In this document: positions 27,551-35,269 of the stretch, one piece after another | Layout of the letters: every line of letters begins with the position of its first letter | Numbering within the stretch: the first letter of the stretch is position 1 | Source of the DNA: Clostridiales bacterium | Lineage (GTDB): Bacteria > Bacillota > Clostridia > Caldicoprobacterales > DTU083 | DNA length: 35,269 nucleotides | Assembly: GCA_012842605.1 (NCBI GenBank) | Contig: DUSN01000031.1 | Location: forward strand, 1 to 35,269 | Reading direction: 5' to 3' | Made by a program: the position numbers and the translations under genes | The notes under the pieces: generated by a model | The model's input: only the letters and a program-made list of their open reading frames with translations | The model's database searches: none | Told to the model about the DNA's origin: nothing

Positions 27551-28105
27551 TTATAAACTGCATCCACACGCATTCTTAACAATTTTAAGCTCATCAGGAT
27601 AAATGCAGTTCCTTATTTGGTTATTCTCGACCGCTGTAATGCACTCATTAAGATCCATCCAAAGCACACTATCAATTTCTTCTTTTTGAAGTTTAAATTT
27701 TTCTTCATCTATGTCCCGCCACAAAATGAATATTCGTGAATACTGCCTGTCATAAAAAGGTTTGCCACAAAAACATCCATCCCAGATTACAGTTCTGTCT
27801 CCACAGAAAATAAGTTCATCATCAGAAGCCGAAACACCGAGTTCTTCTTGCAACTCTCTTATGGCTGATTCGACAAAATCCATTCCTGCAGGAATGTGAC
27901 CGGCACTTGAAATGTCATAACAGCCGGGATAAGATTCTTTGGTTTCACTTCTTTTTTGAAGCAATATCTGAGCCTTACCATGTCTTTTTCTAAGAAGCCA
28001 GACATGTGCTGTTCTGTGCATAATACCTTCCATATGTGCTTTTTCCCGTTCCACTGTATGTCCCGTAGGATTGCCCTTCTCATCTACGACATCCAATAAC
28101 TCCAT
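27551..28105 (-). CDS. Nudix hydrolase (isopentenyl-diphosphate isomerase-like group)
   Basis: The 184-residue Nudix protein opens with ELLDVVDEKGNPTGHTVERE, typical of the IDI-like cytoplasmic Nudix group that acts on small diphosphates of unknown identity. The Nudix box is G69-x5-M75-x7-REL QEELGV (83-91). The metal-binding REUxEExGU core is intact, but the glutamate normally at the G-x5-E position is Met. The substrate cannot be predicted. The ATG at 28105 has GGGGAG upstream. It stands between aspS and a MATE gene, on the same strand, with a 60-base gap to the MATE gene. Confidence 0.88.
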   Translation of the reverse strand: MELLDVVDEKGNPTGHTVEREKAHMEGIMHRTAHVWLLRKRHGKAQILLQKRSETKESYPGCYDISSAGHIPAGMDFVESAIRELQEELGVSASDDELIFCGDRTVIWDGCFCGKPFYDRQYSRIFILWRDIDEEKFKLQKEEIDSVLWMDLNECITAVENNQIRNCIYPDELKIVKNACGCSL

Positions 28106-28165
28106 TACTTCGAACTCCCCTCAAGCAAATGTGGAATGAATGCTTGAAATATCTAATATCATTTA

Positions 28166-29557
28166 TCAGCTTAACTCCATTTGAGAATCTAATTTTCTGA
28201 AATTTATAGTTATCATTGAAAGAGACAGAATGCAGGCCATGAAATCTGCTACAGGGCCGGCATAAAGAACACCCGTCAGTCCGAAAAATCGCGGCAGGAT
28301 TAAGAGCAATGGAATGAGCAAGAAACCTTGTCTGGATAATGACAGTATAATTCCCTGTTTTACATTACCCGTTCCTGTGAAGTAATTTATAGTCAGAGGC
28401 TGTATACCATAAATACACACCATGAACATATAAGTTCTCAGATATTTCTCTGCAAACTGAAAATATAAATCATCCCCGCTTCCGAAAATTCCGGTAATTT
28501 GTCTTGGAAAGCTTTGAAACAAAGTAAAAGCTATAACACTAATTACCATAACTACGGAAACAGCCTTTTTATAAGTTTCCTTTACCCGGGCAAAATTTTT
28601 AGCCCCCATATTAAATCCTAAAATCGGCTGACAGCCCTGGGCAAGACCAACGGAAAAGGCAATGAGAAGGCTGTTTAATTTTGCAATAACACCGGAAACA
28701 GCTAAAGGAATATCACTTCCATAAATGGACATAGCGCCATAAGTTTTAAGACTATTGTTTAATACGATATTTACAAGCATCATAATTGTATGATTAATAA
28801 AATTAGATGTTCCCAGCTGTATAATCTTTTTTACATAATGCCATTTCAGGCTTAACATATTTCTGGTTATCTGAAAGGTTTTAAATCTAAAATAGTATAT
28901 TGCACAGAGGAGAAATGATACAACTTGTCCTATTACTGTTGCGATCGCAGCTCCTTGTATTCCCCAGCCAAAAACAAACATAAATAACCAGTCTAAGAGT
29001 ACATTCAATAAAGCACCTGTTATACTGGATATCATAGAATAGGCCGGGCTGCCGTCAGCCCGAATCAAACTACTGCTGGCAGTAGTGAAGAGATGGAAAG
29101 GCAGTCCTAAAGTTGTAATGCTAAGATAACTCATTGCCAGAGGAAGAACATTCTCGGTAGCACCACAAAGAAGAAGTATTGGTCTTTTCAGCACAAACAC
29201 GATACAGAAGATAAATAGTCCGATAATGGACATCAAGCTAATACCTGTTCCGATATAATGTTTAGCTTCTATCTCTCTTTTCGCACCCATATTAATGTTG
29301 AAATTTGCGGCAGTTCCTACGCCTACCAGCTGCGCAAAGGCTGTCGTAAAGGTTACAACAGGAAAGGCTACATTAGTAGCACCATTGCCAAGCATACCAA
29401 CCATATGACCAATGAAAATCTGATCAGTAATATTATAGGCTGCTGCAATCAGCATGCTGATAATAGACGGAATGGCGAACTTGCCAATTAAACTAAATAT
29501 AGGTTCATAACCAAGTGGATTGCTGCTTGAATTTGAGGCTGAAGTTATGTCTTTCAT
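28166..29557 (-). CDS. MATE-family efflux transporter
   Basis: The 463-residue membrane protein has about twelve hydrophobic segments in two halves, the MATE pattern. Early landmarks are YEPIFSLIGKFAIPSIISML and AAAYNITDQIFIGHMVGMLG; the second half opens with NSLLIAFSVGLAQGCQPILG followed by FNMGAKNF. Such proteins extrude cationic drugs or metabolites in exchange for Na+ or H+; substrate unknown. The ATG at 29557 has GGAGC upstream. No regulator gene adjoins it; the TetR gene at 32700 is several genes away. Confidence 0.92.
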   Translation of the reverse strand: MKDITSASNSSSNPLGYEPIFSLIGKFAIPSIISMLIAAAYNITDQIFIGHMVGMLGNGATNVAFPVVTFTTAFAQLVGVGTAANFNINMGAKREIEAKHYIGTGISLMSIIGLFIFCIVFVLKRPILLLCGATENVLPLAMSYLSITTLGLPFHLFTTASSSLIRADGSPAYSMISSITGALLNVLLDWLFMFVFGWGIQGAAIATVIGQVVSFLLCAIYYFRFKTFQITRNMLSLKWHYVKKIIQLGTSNFINHTIMMLVNIVLNNSLKTYGAMSIYGSDIPLAVSGVIAKLNSLLIAFSVGLAQGCQPILGFNMGAKNFARVKETYKKAVSVVMVISVIAFTLFQSFPRQITGIFGSGDDLYFQFAEKYLRTYMFMVCIYGIQPLTINYFTGTGNVKQGIILSLSRQGFLLIPLLLILPRFFGLTGVLYAGPVADFMACILSLSMITINFRKLDSQMELS

Positions 29558-29679
29558 TCCTATGCTCCATTTCTTTGATGTACACTATCGTTTAAGATTT
29601 TATTTATATTTTCCTCTATTTTTCATAAATGTTATCTTCCTCCGTTAAACCGTGCATGCCTGTTTTCCACGCAACATAT

Positions 29680-30429
29680 TTATTCAATACTTCTGATAAA
29701 ATCTCGTATCATTACAGCAAACACATTATTGTTATTTACATCAAATGCATTTGTGTATTCAACATGCTGATATCCTTTCATTAACTTAAAAATAAGTTTC
29801 TTCTCGTCATAGCCAAAGATTTTTAACGTGGAACAAAGTAAATATGTTTGCTCCAGTCGATTTGGTATATCATGCTCGGCAACCAGTATCATCATAGGTG
29901 ATTGAATCTGATTTTCACCTATATGGTAAATTGGTGCAGCCTCATCTATAATAACTCTGCGCGTATCCAAACCCCGCTCTTTAAGTATATTAAAATGCGT
30001 AGCAGGCTGCCCTGCATCAAAGATATACCCCGCTATATCATTAGGATTAATCCCATACTTTCCCAGATACTTTTTATCAAAGCATAGCATCATGGATAGA
30101 TACGCACCTGCAGATGAGCCTGCAATAAAGATGTTGTTACAGTGCCCATAGTTTTCTATATTCCTAAATACCCAGTTAACCGCCGATGCTGCATCTTCAA
30201 TAAATTCCGGATACTTTGCATCAGGATACATTCTGTAATTTGCTGCCGCAACTGCAATACCACTACTTATCAAATATTTGTATACATTTATGTCAAAGCT
30301 TTTATCTCCGATCTCCAGACCGCCCCCGTGAAAATACACTAATAAGGAAAAATCATTGCTTTTCGGCAAGTACAGATCAAGCTTACACGCGTCAAAATAA
30401 TCATAAGTAATGTCTTTTATTATTTTCAT
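29680..30429 (-). CDS. Alpha/beta hydrolase, HSL-type esterase
   Basis: A serine esterase or lipase of about 249 residues, cytoplasmic (no signal peptide). The oxyanion-hole motif HGGG is at 34-37, the nucleophile S106 in GSSAG (104-108), and the acid and base are probably D187 (VAEHDIPN) and H222 (GYQHVEY). This is the hormone-sensitive-lipase (BD-FAE) pattern. The natural substrate is not known; short-chain esters are usual. A TTG at 30444 would add five residues, but the ATG at 30429 follows GGGGGAT at normal spacing, so it is chosen. Confidence 0.9.
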   Translation of the reverse strand: MKIIKDITYDYFDACKLDLYLPKSNDFSLLVYFHGGGLEIGDKSFDINVYKYLISSGIAVAAANYRMYPDAKYPEFIEDAASAVNWVFRNIENYGHCNNIFIAGSSAGAYLSMMLCFDKKYLGKYGINPNDIAGYIFDAGQPATHFNILKERGLDTRRVIIDEAAPIYHIGENQIQSPMMILVAEHDIPNRLEQTYLLCSTLKIFGYDEKKLIFKLMKGYQHVEYTNAFDVNNNNVFAVMIRDFIRSIE

Positions 30430-30474
30430 GTAAATATCCCCCAATTGTTTGCCAAAAGTGAATCTGTAGTTTAG

Positions 30475-31017
30475 TTACCGTTTACATAATTCCACCAAAC
30501 TTTTTACAGTATTGGAGTTCCTGATAGTAATTTTATCATAAACAGATTTTTCAGTGATTTTAGACCAGCGTGTCCTTGAGAATGTCTTTAGTGGAGCAGA
30601 CCAAAATATCACTTTGCCAAAGCTGCTGACTTTTTCATATTCAGCTTTAGCTTCTCCTACTTCATTGAATACTTCATCTATAGTAGCTGGAGGTATAACA
30701 AATATCGCATTATGTTTTGATTCTTTATCAGCACCCCACCAGTCCGGTGCATTTTCAAGTGCCTCTGTCAGTTCATCGGCAGATATGACCATCAATGAAA
30801 TATGCAGCTTGAACTTCTCATAAATCAAAGCCTCAAAGTTCCTTTTCAAGAACTCAACGTCAGAATTATCACTCGAAAAGATAATATTGCCACTGTTGAT
30901 GTACGTAACCACATCCTGAAAACCGTTTTCTTCCAGCAATTTCTTTAATTCTTTCATTGATACTTTGTTTTTTCCTCCAACATTAATGCCGCGAAGCAAA
31001 GCAATATATTTTGTCAC
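30475..31017 (-). CDS. DUF1697 family protein
   Basis: About 180 residues. The start KYIALLRGINVGGKNKVSMK and the block DVVTYINSGNIIFSS are diagnostic of DUF1697, a ferredoxin-like-fold family of unknown function. Its C-terminal ATP/WSAP region reads KVIFWSAPLKTFSRTRWSK. Longer starts at 31062 (TTG) or nearby ATG codons would add up to 15 residues, but the family begins near YIALLRGIN, and the GTG at 31017 has AAAGGCAGG at good spacing, so I use it. It is a lone gene downstream of the 97-codon gene. Confidence 0.88.
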   Translation of the reverse strand: MTKYIALLRGINVGGKNKVSMKELKKLLEENGFQDVVTYINSGNIIFSSDNSDVEFLKRNFEALIYEKFKLHISLMVISADELTEALENAPDWWGADKESKHNAIFVIPPATIDEVFNEVGEAKAEYEKVSSFGKVIFWSAPLKTFSRTRWSKITEKSVYDKITIRNSNTVKSLVELCKR

Positions 31018-31092
31018 GTGTTCAACCTGCCTTTCTGATATCATTAGTTCCTTCATTCTCAAGGTTTGCTGTAAATTTACTTAATTCAAAAC

Positions 31093-31386
31093 TCATTGCC
31101 TGTAAACAGCTAATATGTTCATATTATCATCAAGTTCTACAGCAAAATTTCCATTCAAGAACTTTTGCTGTTCTCCATCCATATAAGCAACAAAACAGTT
31201 TGATGTTGCATATTTTCCGTTCCATCGCGCATCCCATATATTAAGACTGACCAGTGGGTAATTACCCTTAAGACATATTTCACCTTTATTAAGTGCTGTA
31301 TTGATTATTCTTTCTGTTTCCTGGTAATAGGCGGTCAAGTCATTGCTTTTCCAAAGAACACTCATTAGGTATGCAATCAAATACAC
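31093..31386 (-). CDS. Hypothetical small protein (possibly truncated)
   Basis: I do not recognise this 97-residue product. Residues 15-35 read like a helix (NDLTAYYQETERIINTALNK) and the rest like strands (YPLVSLNIWDARWNGKYATS, CFVAYMDGEQQKFLNG, NFAVELDDNMNILAVYRQ). The start is doubtful. GTG at 31386 has no Shine-Dalgarno and lies seven bases after the flavodoxin stop; the ATG at 31365 also lacks one. Translation may depend on reinitiation after the flavodoxin gene, or the gene may have lost its true 5' end. Confidence 0.45.
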   Translation of the reverse strand: MYLIAYLMSVLWKSNDLTAYYQETERIINTALNKGEICLKGNYPLVSLNIWDARWNGKYATSNCFVAYMDGEQQKFLNGNFAVELDDNMNILAVYRQ

Positions 31387-31393
31387 AAGGAGT

Positions 31394-31852
31394 TTATATG
31401 TCCATTTGCAATTTACTGATTATTTCATTATAGAATCTTACTGCACCATTAATCTCATCTTCAGTAGGATTCTCTTTGTTAATTCCTCCAATAAGCTTAA
31501 AGGGTCCATATGTGTCATAGCCCTTACAGCAATAAGTGCCAAGTACATTGCATTTTTTCAAAGAGAGAGTGCTCTTTATGCTTTTTGCATAATCCTTCAC
31601 TGGCATTCCGCAGGTATAGATAAGAAACACATTTTTACCTTCCGGCATTTTTTCTTTGGTTATATGTTCTATTTCTTTATAGAATTTGCTGAAAGCAACA
31701 CCGGAGGCAATTCCAATAAGATCATATTCTTCCAGTGTAATATCATCTTCCTTTACGTTAAGAAGTATAACATCATATTCTTTTTTTATTGCATCACATA
31801 TTTTTCTTGTATTTCCATGATGCCAGGATTCATATAATATTGCTGTTTTCAT
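31394..31852 (-). CDS. Flavodoxin family protein
   Basis: The 152-residue protein has an FMN phosphate loop at the N-terminus, ILYESWHHGNTRKICDAIK (usual form YxSxxGNTxxxA/I), then EEYDLIGIASGVAFSKFYKE and FLIYTCGMPVKDYAKSIK, the typical flavin-edge segments of flavodoxins. The loop has HHGNT instead of the common T/S-x-T-GNT. It is a soluble electron carrier or an oxidoreductase relative. The ATG at 31852 has AAGGAGA upstream. It precedes the hypothetical 97-codon gene closely. Confidence 0.88.
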   Translation of the reverse strand: MKTAILYESWHHGNTRKICDAIKKEYDVILLNVKEDDITLEEYDLIGIASGVAFSKFYKEIEHITKEKMPEGKNVFLIYTCGMPVKDYAKSIKSTLSLKKCNVLGTYCCKGYDTYGPFKLIGGINKENPTEDEINGAVRFYNEIISKLQMDI

Positions 31853-31867
31853 TTTATTCTCCTTGTA

Positions 31868-31899
31868 TAAAATAGCCCAACTTAACTAAGCCAGGCTAT
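31868..31899 (-). terminator. Probable terminator after the CxCxxC gene
   Basis: On the minus strand ATAGCC (31894-31899) pairs with GGCTAT (31872-31877); an inner CTTAGTTAAG adds a second short pairing. TTTTAT follows. It lies between the CxCxxC gene (stop at 31943) and flavodoxin. Confidence 0.55.
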
Positions 31900-31942
31900 A
31901 ATCCCAATCTCGCGTAATCTCAGCATATATCTTTGATATTTC

Positions 31943-32296
31943 TTATTCGCCCAACAGATCTGATTTATACTCCAATACCCTCAAAGCTGCAGTACATGCA
32001 GGGCAGTCACACCATTTTGCACCTTTTGCCTTGATTTCAATAGCATGGGTGCGGATATTATTTGCCATTTCTTCGCCGAATTTTTCTTTAATCTTATCAC
32101 TTCCGAATACTTTGATGACTGTATCAATATCCGGAATTGCATCTTCCAGTTCCGAAACATAGTTCCTGGAAGCTTCTGCTTCTCTTTCTGTGCCGACTGC
32201 ATCCAGCCACTTCTCTGCTGCTACTTTTAAACCTTCATAGCAGCGCACAGATAATAACTCCTTGGTTCTTTCAATAATGATGTCCTGATTTTTCAT
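31943..32296 (-). CDS. Small CxCxxC protein (family sometimes labelled Hsp90-like)
   Basis: The 117-residue protein starts with a helix (QDIIIERTKELLSVRCYEGL), has the block AAEKWLDAVGTEREAE and ends with KAKGAKWCDCPACTAALRVL. The conserved element is the CDCPAC motif (CxCxxC), which could bind a metal or serve as a redox site. Clostridial relatives carry database labels such as heat-shock protein Hsp90, but the protein has no Hsp90 domain, and I would treat the function as unknown. The ATG at 32296 has AAAGGAA upstream. Confidence 0.7.
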   Translation of the reverse strand: MKNQDIIIERTKELLSVRCYEGLKVAAEKWLDAVGTEREAEASRNYVSELEDAIPDIDTVIKVFGSDKIKEKFGEEMANNIRTHAIEIKAKGAKWCDCPACTAALRVLEYKSDLLGE

Positions 32297-32340
32297 GGTA
32301 TCATTCCTTTCTTTATTGTAAGATAGTATCTATGACATAA

Positions 32341-32493
32341 TTACATCTCGACACTAAACATATAGGCGGTACTGTAATTATCGTACCCATCAATAAATAC
32401 TTCCGCTGTCCAATATTTATCCGGATAAGGAATATTTTTGCTTCCATAATTAAACCTCCCTGTGCGGCAATTTTTCCCAACAGTATTTTTCAT
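32341..32493 (-). CDS. Short hypothetical open frame (50 aa) or gene fragment
   Basis: A minus-strand frame from ATG 32491-32493 to TAA 32341-32343 encodes 50 residues. Its C-terminal half, NIPYPDKYWTAEVFIDGYDN and YSTAYMFSVEM, looks like real protein sequence with an aromatic, acidic strand pattern. No clear Shine-Dalgarno precedes the ATG. A different frame starting at an ATG after GGGAGG (at about 32457) has a better ribosome site but poor-looking sequence. It is either a tiny gene or the 3' end of a lost one. The rest of 32494-32699 holds a short hairpin at 32535-32558 and nothing else I can support. Confidence 0.35.
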   Translation of the reverse strand: MKNTVGKNCRTGRFNYGSKNIPYPDKYWTAEVFIDGYDNYSTAYMFSVEM

Positions 32494-32699
32494 ATACCGT
32501 AGGGATTTCTTGATAATGATCTTTGCTTAATGCGCTGGCCTTTTGATATAAAAGCCAGGGAAGATTACAGTAATCTCTTTGGAAGTAAAATCTCACTTTA
32601 TAAGCATTTATAGCTTATTTATAATTGTAAAATAACAGAGAGATGAATGCAACCGTATCGCCTCTGTTAAGCTTTTTAGGTATAATCAGGTCTTTCATA

Positions 32700-33275
32700 T
32701 CAATACGTCCTCCTGTAGTTTTTTACTACCATAAGTTTCACATTTTCTATAATAGATTTGATAATATCCTCATCAATCTCAATTGCGCGGCTCCAAATCC
32801 GAACACCCCTATATGCAAAAAGAAAACTATGCATCACGGGCTCATAATCGATATCATTGAATTCACCTGTTTTTATTCCATAGTCAATCAGGCTCTTCCA
32901 AGTCAAAGAATCTTTATCATCTTTTGCAAGAAGTGCGTTTTCTTTTTCCACTGTCGCATACTCAAACAAAGCATAGGCCAACGACTTGTCACTCATGAGC
33001 ATATTCTGATAAAACTCGTCAAGGTATTCATTAAGAATCTGTACCGCAGGCTCCTTATTCGCTATCTTCGCAAGAACATCAATCTTTCTCTCTTCACCAG
33101 TTAGTGACAAAAGAATCTCCGCCTTAGATCCAAAGTGCCTGTAAAGGCCGCCCTTACTAAGACCGGCTGCGTTACAGATATCCTGCATAGAAACGTCCTT
33201 GTAGCCTCTCTCAACAAATAACTTCAAAGATTCATTCTTAATTCTTTCTATTGTTTTCTTTCCTTTTTCACCCAT
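32700..33275 (-). CDS. TetR-family transcriptional regulator
   Basis: The 191-residue regulator has a TetR helix-turn-helix at about residues 10-55: SLKLFVERGYKDVSMQDICN followed by AAGLSKGGLYRHFGSKAEIL. The C-terminal ligand domain is unassigned, so the inducer is unknown. The target could be its own promoter or the isomerase-fold gene upstream, since an arm TATGCGAC and its inverse GTCGCATA lie just upstream at 33293-33340; this is inference. The ATG at 33275 has AGAGGGACAC directly before it. Confidence 0.92.
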   Translation of the reverse strand: MGEKGKKTIERIKNESLKLFVERGYKDVSMQDICNAAGLSKGGLYRHFGSKAEILLSLTGEERKIDVLAKIANKEPAVQILNEYLDEFYQNMLMSDKSLAYALFEYATVEKENALLAKDDKDSLTWKSLIDYGIKTGEFNDIDYEPVMHSFLFAYRGVRIWSRAIEIDEDIIKSIIENVKLMVVKNYRRTY

Positions 33276-33292
33276 GTGTCCCTCTATGCGAC

Positions 33293-33340
33293 TACCGCGT
33301 CGCTTTTTATGATATCATGCCATAACGTTAAAGTCGCATA
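33293..33340. promoter_or_regulatory. Possible operator region of the TetR gene
   Basis: On the minus strand TATGCGAC (33333-33340) and GTCGCATA (about 33288-33295) form an inverted pair about 38 bases apart, and a third partial copy, AAAGCGAC, lies between them. The region is AT-rich and immediately upstream of the TetR start. It is a candidate autoregulatory site, by position only. Confidence 0.35.
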
Positions 33341-33355
33341 AAAAATAAAGGGTTT

Positions 33356-33407
33356 CCAGACATTGATCATTTCTTTAGGCTGTTCTGCCTGAAATGATAA
33401 TGTCAGG
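33356..33407 (-). terminator. Long hairpin, probable terminator of isomerase-fold gene
   Basis: CCTGACATTATCATTTCAGGC pairs with GCCT-AAAGAAATGATCAATG-TCTGG around AGAACA on the minus strand, a near-perfect long stem. A T-rich run (TTTATTTTTTAT) follows after some ten bases. It lies about 95 bases after the stop of the gene at 33503. Confidence 0.6.
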
Positions 33408-33502
33408 AGCCCCTTATTATAATTGTTGGTATGCCTTATTAGTACAAGCGTCATTTACTCGCTGATTTAATCCTGTGAAAGCTCTGCCTTCTTGATTTCA
33501 TC

Positions 33503-34984
33503 TCAGCAAAACGGGTTTTCATCCTTATATAGCATATTGGCTGGCTGATTAAAAGACACATCCTCTATCCCCAGCATTTTCATGGCTGCAAACAGTATCT
33601 TCCCAACATGCTTAAACGCAACAGCAGTATGGTGCGGATATCGCTTGCCGATTAGTACATGCCTGTAGAACCTGCCCATCTCTTTCACGGCATATACACC
33701 AATACCTCCAAAGGATTTGGGATCAACGTCAATAACCCCGCCCTGGGCCATATAGCTTCTTAGCTTACAGTCAGCCGTACCCTGCAGCCTGAATAAAGTA
33801 ATGTCTCCGGGGTTTATTGTTCCTTCAAGAGTTCCCCTGGTTATGTCAGGTTCCTTATCAGGCTCCAGCAATCTATGCATTATAAGCTGATATTTCAAGG
33901 TTCCATTTTTAAGGTAGCAGTTGGGCGTATTGCCACAGTGAAATCCCATAAACAGATCGGTTAACTTGTAATCTCCAAACTTGTCACGATTATTTTCATA
34001 CATGTCCCTTGGTACCGTGTTGTTTATATCAAGAAGTGTTGCAGGCATGCCAGTGGCACATGTGATGATATACTCGCTTAAAGCCCCATATATGTCCACT
34101 TCACAGGACACCGGGATACCTCTTGATGCCAGCCTTGAATTCACATAACACGGCACAAAGCCAAACTGTGTCTGGAAGGCAGGCCAGCACTTATTAGCAA
34201 ACACGGCATATTCCGATGCTCCTATGTACTTCTCCATCCAATCAAGCAAGGTAAGTTCATACTGGGCCAGTTTAGGAAGGATTCCCGGAAGCTTGTTGCC
34301 TTCAGCTAATTCTGCTTCCATGTCTTTTACAACCGATGCTATTCTGGGGTCATTTGCGTGCAGGTTGAAGGATTCAAACAAGTCAAGCTCCGAATTTTCC
34401 ATAATCTCGACACCTAGATCAAACAGTGGCTTAATAGGAGCATTGCATGCCAGGAAGTCCTGGGGTCTTGGTCCAAACCCGAAGATCTTGAGCTTTGACA
34501 AGCCAAGTATTACCCTTGCAATATCCTTAAAATCAACAAACATATCTGCAACTTCATCGGCTGTACCGACAGGATATTCTGGAATATACGGACTCAGTTT
34601 TCGAAGACCCAAATTATATGACGCATTGAGCATTCCACAGTACGCATCACCCCGTCCGTTGATAAGGTTGTTTTCACTCTCCTCAGCTGCTGCAACAAAC
34701 ATGGCAGGTCCGCCGAATTTCTGCGCCAGCAGGGTTTCTGGTCCTTCAGGACCAAAATTGCCCAGGTACACTACCAAAGCATTTACCCCTGCAGCTTGTA
34801 CCTCCTGCAACGCTTTGAGAGCATCCTTCTCATTTTCAACGGTGGTCTGTATTTCAGCAATATCAATGCCCTTTTCACGGCAAGCTTCAACCACTGCTTT
34901 TCTCCTGGATTCGCTCAATTGTAACGGGAAGCAATCCCTGCTCACAGCAACAATTCCTAATCTTACTTCCGGAATATTTTTCAT
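33503..34984 (-). CDS. L-fucose/L-arabinose isomerase-fold protein
   Basis: The 493-residue protein belongs to the FucI/AraA superfamily of sugar isomerases. It opens with VRLGIVAVSRDCFPLQLSES, has the N-terminal Rossmann-like domain (VVYLGNFGPEGPETLLAQKF) and a C-terminal region with TLLDINNTVPRDMYENN, LFMGFHCGNTPNCY and GGIGVYAVKEMGRFYRHVLI. The acidic and histidine residues that bind the active-site metal in this family (for instance E and D in SCEVDIYGALSEY and LLDINN, H in GFHCGN) appear present. The exact sugar is unknown; other sugar genes are not visible nearby. The ATG at 34984 has GGGAGG upstream. A hairpin terminator lies after it, and an IS element begins upstream. Confidence 0.85.
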   Translation of the reverse strand: MKNIPEVRLGIVAVSRDCFPLQLSESRRKAVVEACREKGIDIAEIQTTVENEKDALKALQEVQAAGVNALVVYLGNFGPEGPETLLAQKFGGPAMFVAAAEESENNLINGRGDAYCGMLNASYNLGLRKLSPYIPEYPVGTADEVADMFVDFKDIARVILGLSKLKIFGFGPRPQDFLACNAPIKPLFDLGVEIMENSELDLFESFNLHANDPRIASVVKDMEAELAEGNKLPGILPKLAQYELTLLDWMEKYIGASEYAVFANKCWPAFQTQFGFVPCYVNSRLASRGIPVSCEVDIYGALSEYIITCATGMPATLLDINNTVPRDMYENNRDKFGDYKLTDLFMGFHCGNTPNCYLKNGTLKYQLIMHRLLEPDKEPDITRGTLEGTINPGDITLFRLQGTADCKLRSYMAQGGVIDVDPKSFGGIGVYAVKEMGRFYRHVLIGKRYPHHTAVAFKHVGKILFAAMKMLGIEDVSFNQPANMLYKDENPFC

Positions 34985-35159
34985 TAATATCTACCTCCCT
35001 ATTAATACTTTATTTGTTGTATTGAATATAACTTGTACACTGTACCTTAAGAGTAAAGCAAAAATACCTTAGTATGAGTCATGCTTCTATTTTTAATTAA
35101 ATATATACATGTTCTAAATGTACATTGCTGATGGCTTAGGATAGATTAAGTCTATATAA

Positions 35160-35269
35160 TGGTGTAAAAAGAAGTTGAGCCAAAGCTCACACCTCGGTTA
35201 AAATATAAGTTGCCCAACAAATACCAAACCGAGGAGGATGAACCATGGCTCAGTTTAATATTACAATAA
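35160..35269 (+). mobile_element. 5' end of an IS256-like insertion sequence (partial)
   Basis: The right edge holds the leader and first codons of a transposase. The left terminal repeat is not defined with certainty; sequence around 35140-35170 (TCTATATAATGGTGTAAAAA) looks like the ends of IS256-type elements in Clostridia, so the element may begin there. Nested inverted repeats cover the ribosome site and start codon. The remainder lies outside the window. The stretch 34985-35159 shows no gene. Confidence 0.5.
35245..35269 (+). CDS. IS256-family transposase, N-terminal fragment
   Basis: The ATG at 35245 follows GAGGAGG at ideal spacing. The eight visible residues MAQFNITI match the start of IS256-family (mutator-type) transposases of Clostridia as I remember them (MAQFNITL and similar). 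Only 25 bases are in the window, so integrity and activity cannot be judged. Confidence 0.6.

Noticed and set aside
32535..32558. CTGGC...CCAG hairpin as a terminator of the TetR gene
   Set aside because: No T-run follows the stem on either strand.
1..35269. CRISPR arrays or tRNA/rRNA genes
   Set aside because: No regularly spaced repeats and no cloverleaf or rRNA-like sequence were seen by eye; a tRNAscan run would settle it.

Overview
The window looks like chromosomal DNA from an anaerobic, low-GC Clostridia-type Firmicute. The pointers are a T-box leader in front of aspS, a type III glutamine synthetase, an Etf-linked (probably electron-bifurcating) lactate dehydrogenase operon with a GntR/FadR-type regulator, strong Shine-Dalgarno sites, and the start of an IS256-like transposase. 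The species cannot be named from sequence reading alone. Almost every gene is on the minus strand; the clear exceptions are a diguanylate cyclase and the partial transposase at the right edge.

Layout. (1) 1-7177: an AT-rich, tightly coupled four-gene minus-strand operon. It encodes a protein with a CoiA-like zinc-ribbon start, a coiled-coil protein whose C-terminal half resembles a degenerate P-loop domain, a protein of unknown family, and a large superfamily 2 helicase of the DISARM/Druantia type that runs off the left edge. This is the best candidate for an undescribed (probably anti-phage) system. (2) 7187-10545: a gene graveyard. It holds an LPXTG sorting-signal remnant with in-frame TAG codons, a decayed partial copy of the neighbouring SEC-C gene, a frameshifted remnant and a cysteine-rich fragment, around two intact genes (a beta-propeller protein and a SEC-C protein). 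(3) 10546-13642: DUF434 protein, protein-L-isoaspartate methyltransferase, and a membrane-bound diguanylate cyclase on the plus strand ending in a terminator shared with the convergent operon. (4) 13666-18094: lldR-like regulator, etfB, etfA with a ferredoxin-like N-terminus, and a GlcD-type FAD dehydrogenase, the same order as the lctABCD genes of Acetobacterium. Two FadR-type operators 62 bp apart lie in front of etfB. (5) 18248-21781: an alpha/alpha-toroid-like protein, an SGNH hydrolase remnant and glnN. (6) 22073-27407: aspS-gatC-gatA-gatB behind tandem promoters and a T-box; the AspRS has a feature of non-discriminating enzymes, fitting tRNA-dependent amidation by GatCAB. (7) 27551-34984: small accessory genes (Nudix hydrolase, MATE transporter, alpha/beta esterase, DUF1697, flavodoxin, a CxCxxC small protein, a TetR regulator, an L-fucose/L-arabinose isomerase-fold protein). 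(8) 35160-35269: the 5' end of an IS256-like element with a leader able to fold over the transposase start.

How they work together: the lct-type operon would oxidise lactate with NAD by bifurcating electrons to ferredoxin and switch on when the FadR-type repressor leaves its paired operators. The aspS-gatCAB operon would make Asp-tRNA(Asn) (and Glu-tRNA(Gln)) and amidate it, controlled by tRNA charging. glnN next door assimilates ammonium into the glutamine that GatCAB uses as amide donor. No tRNA, rRNA or CRISPR array was seen.
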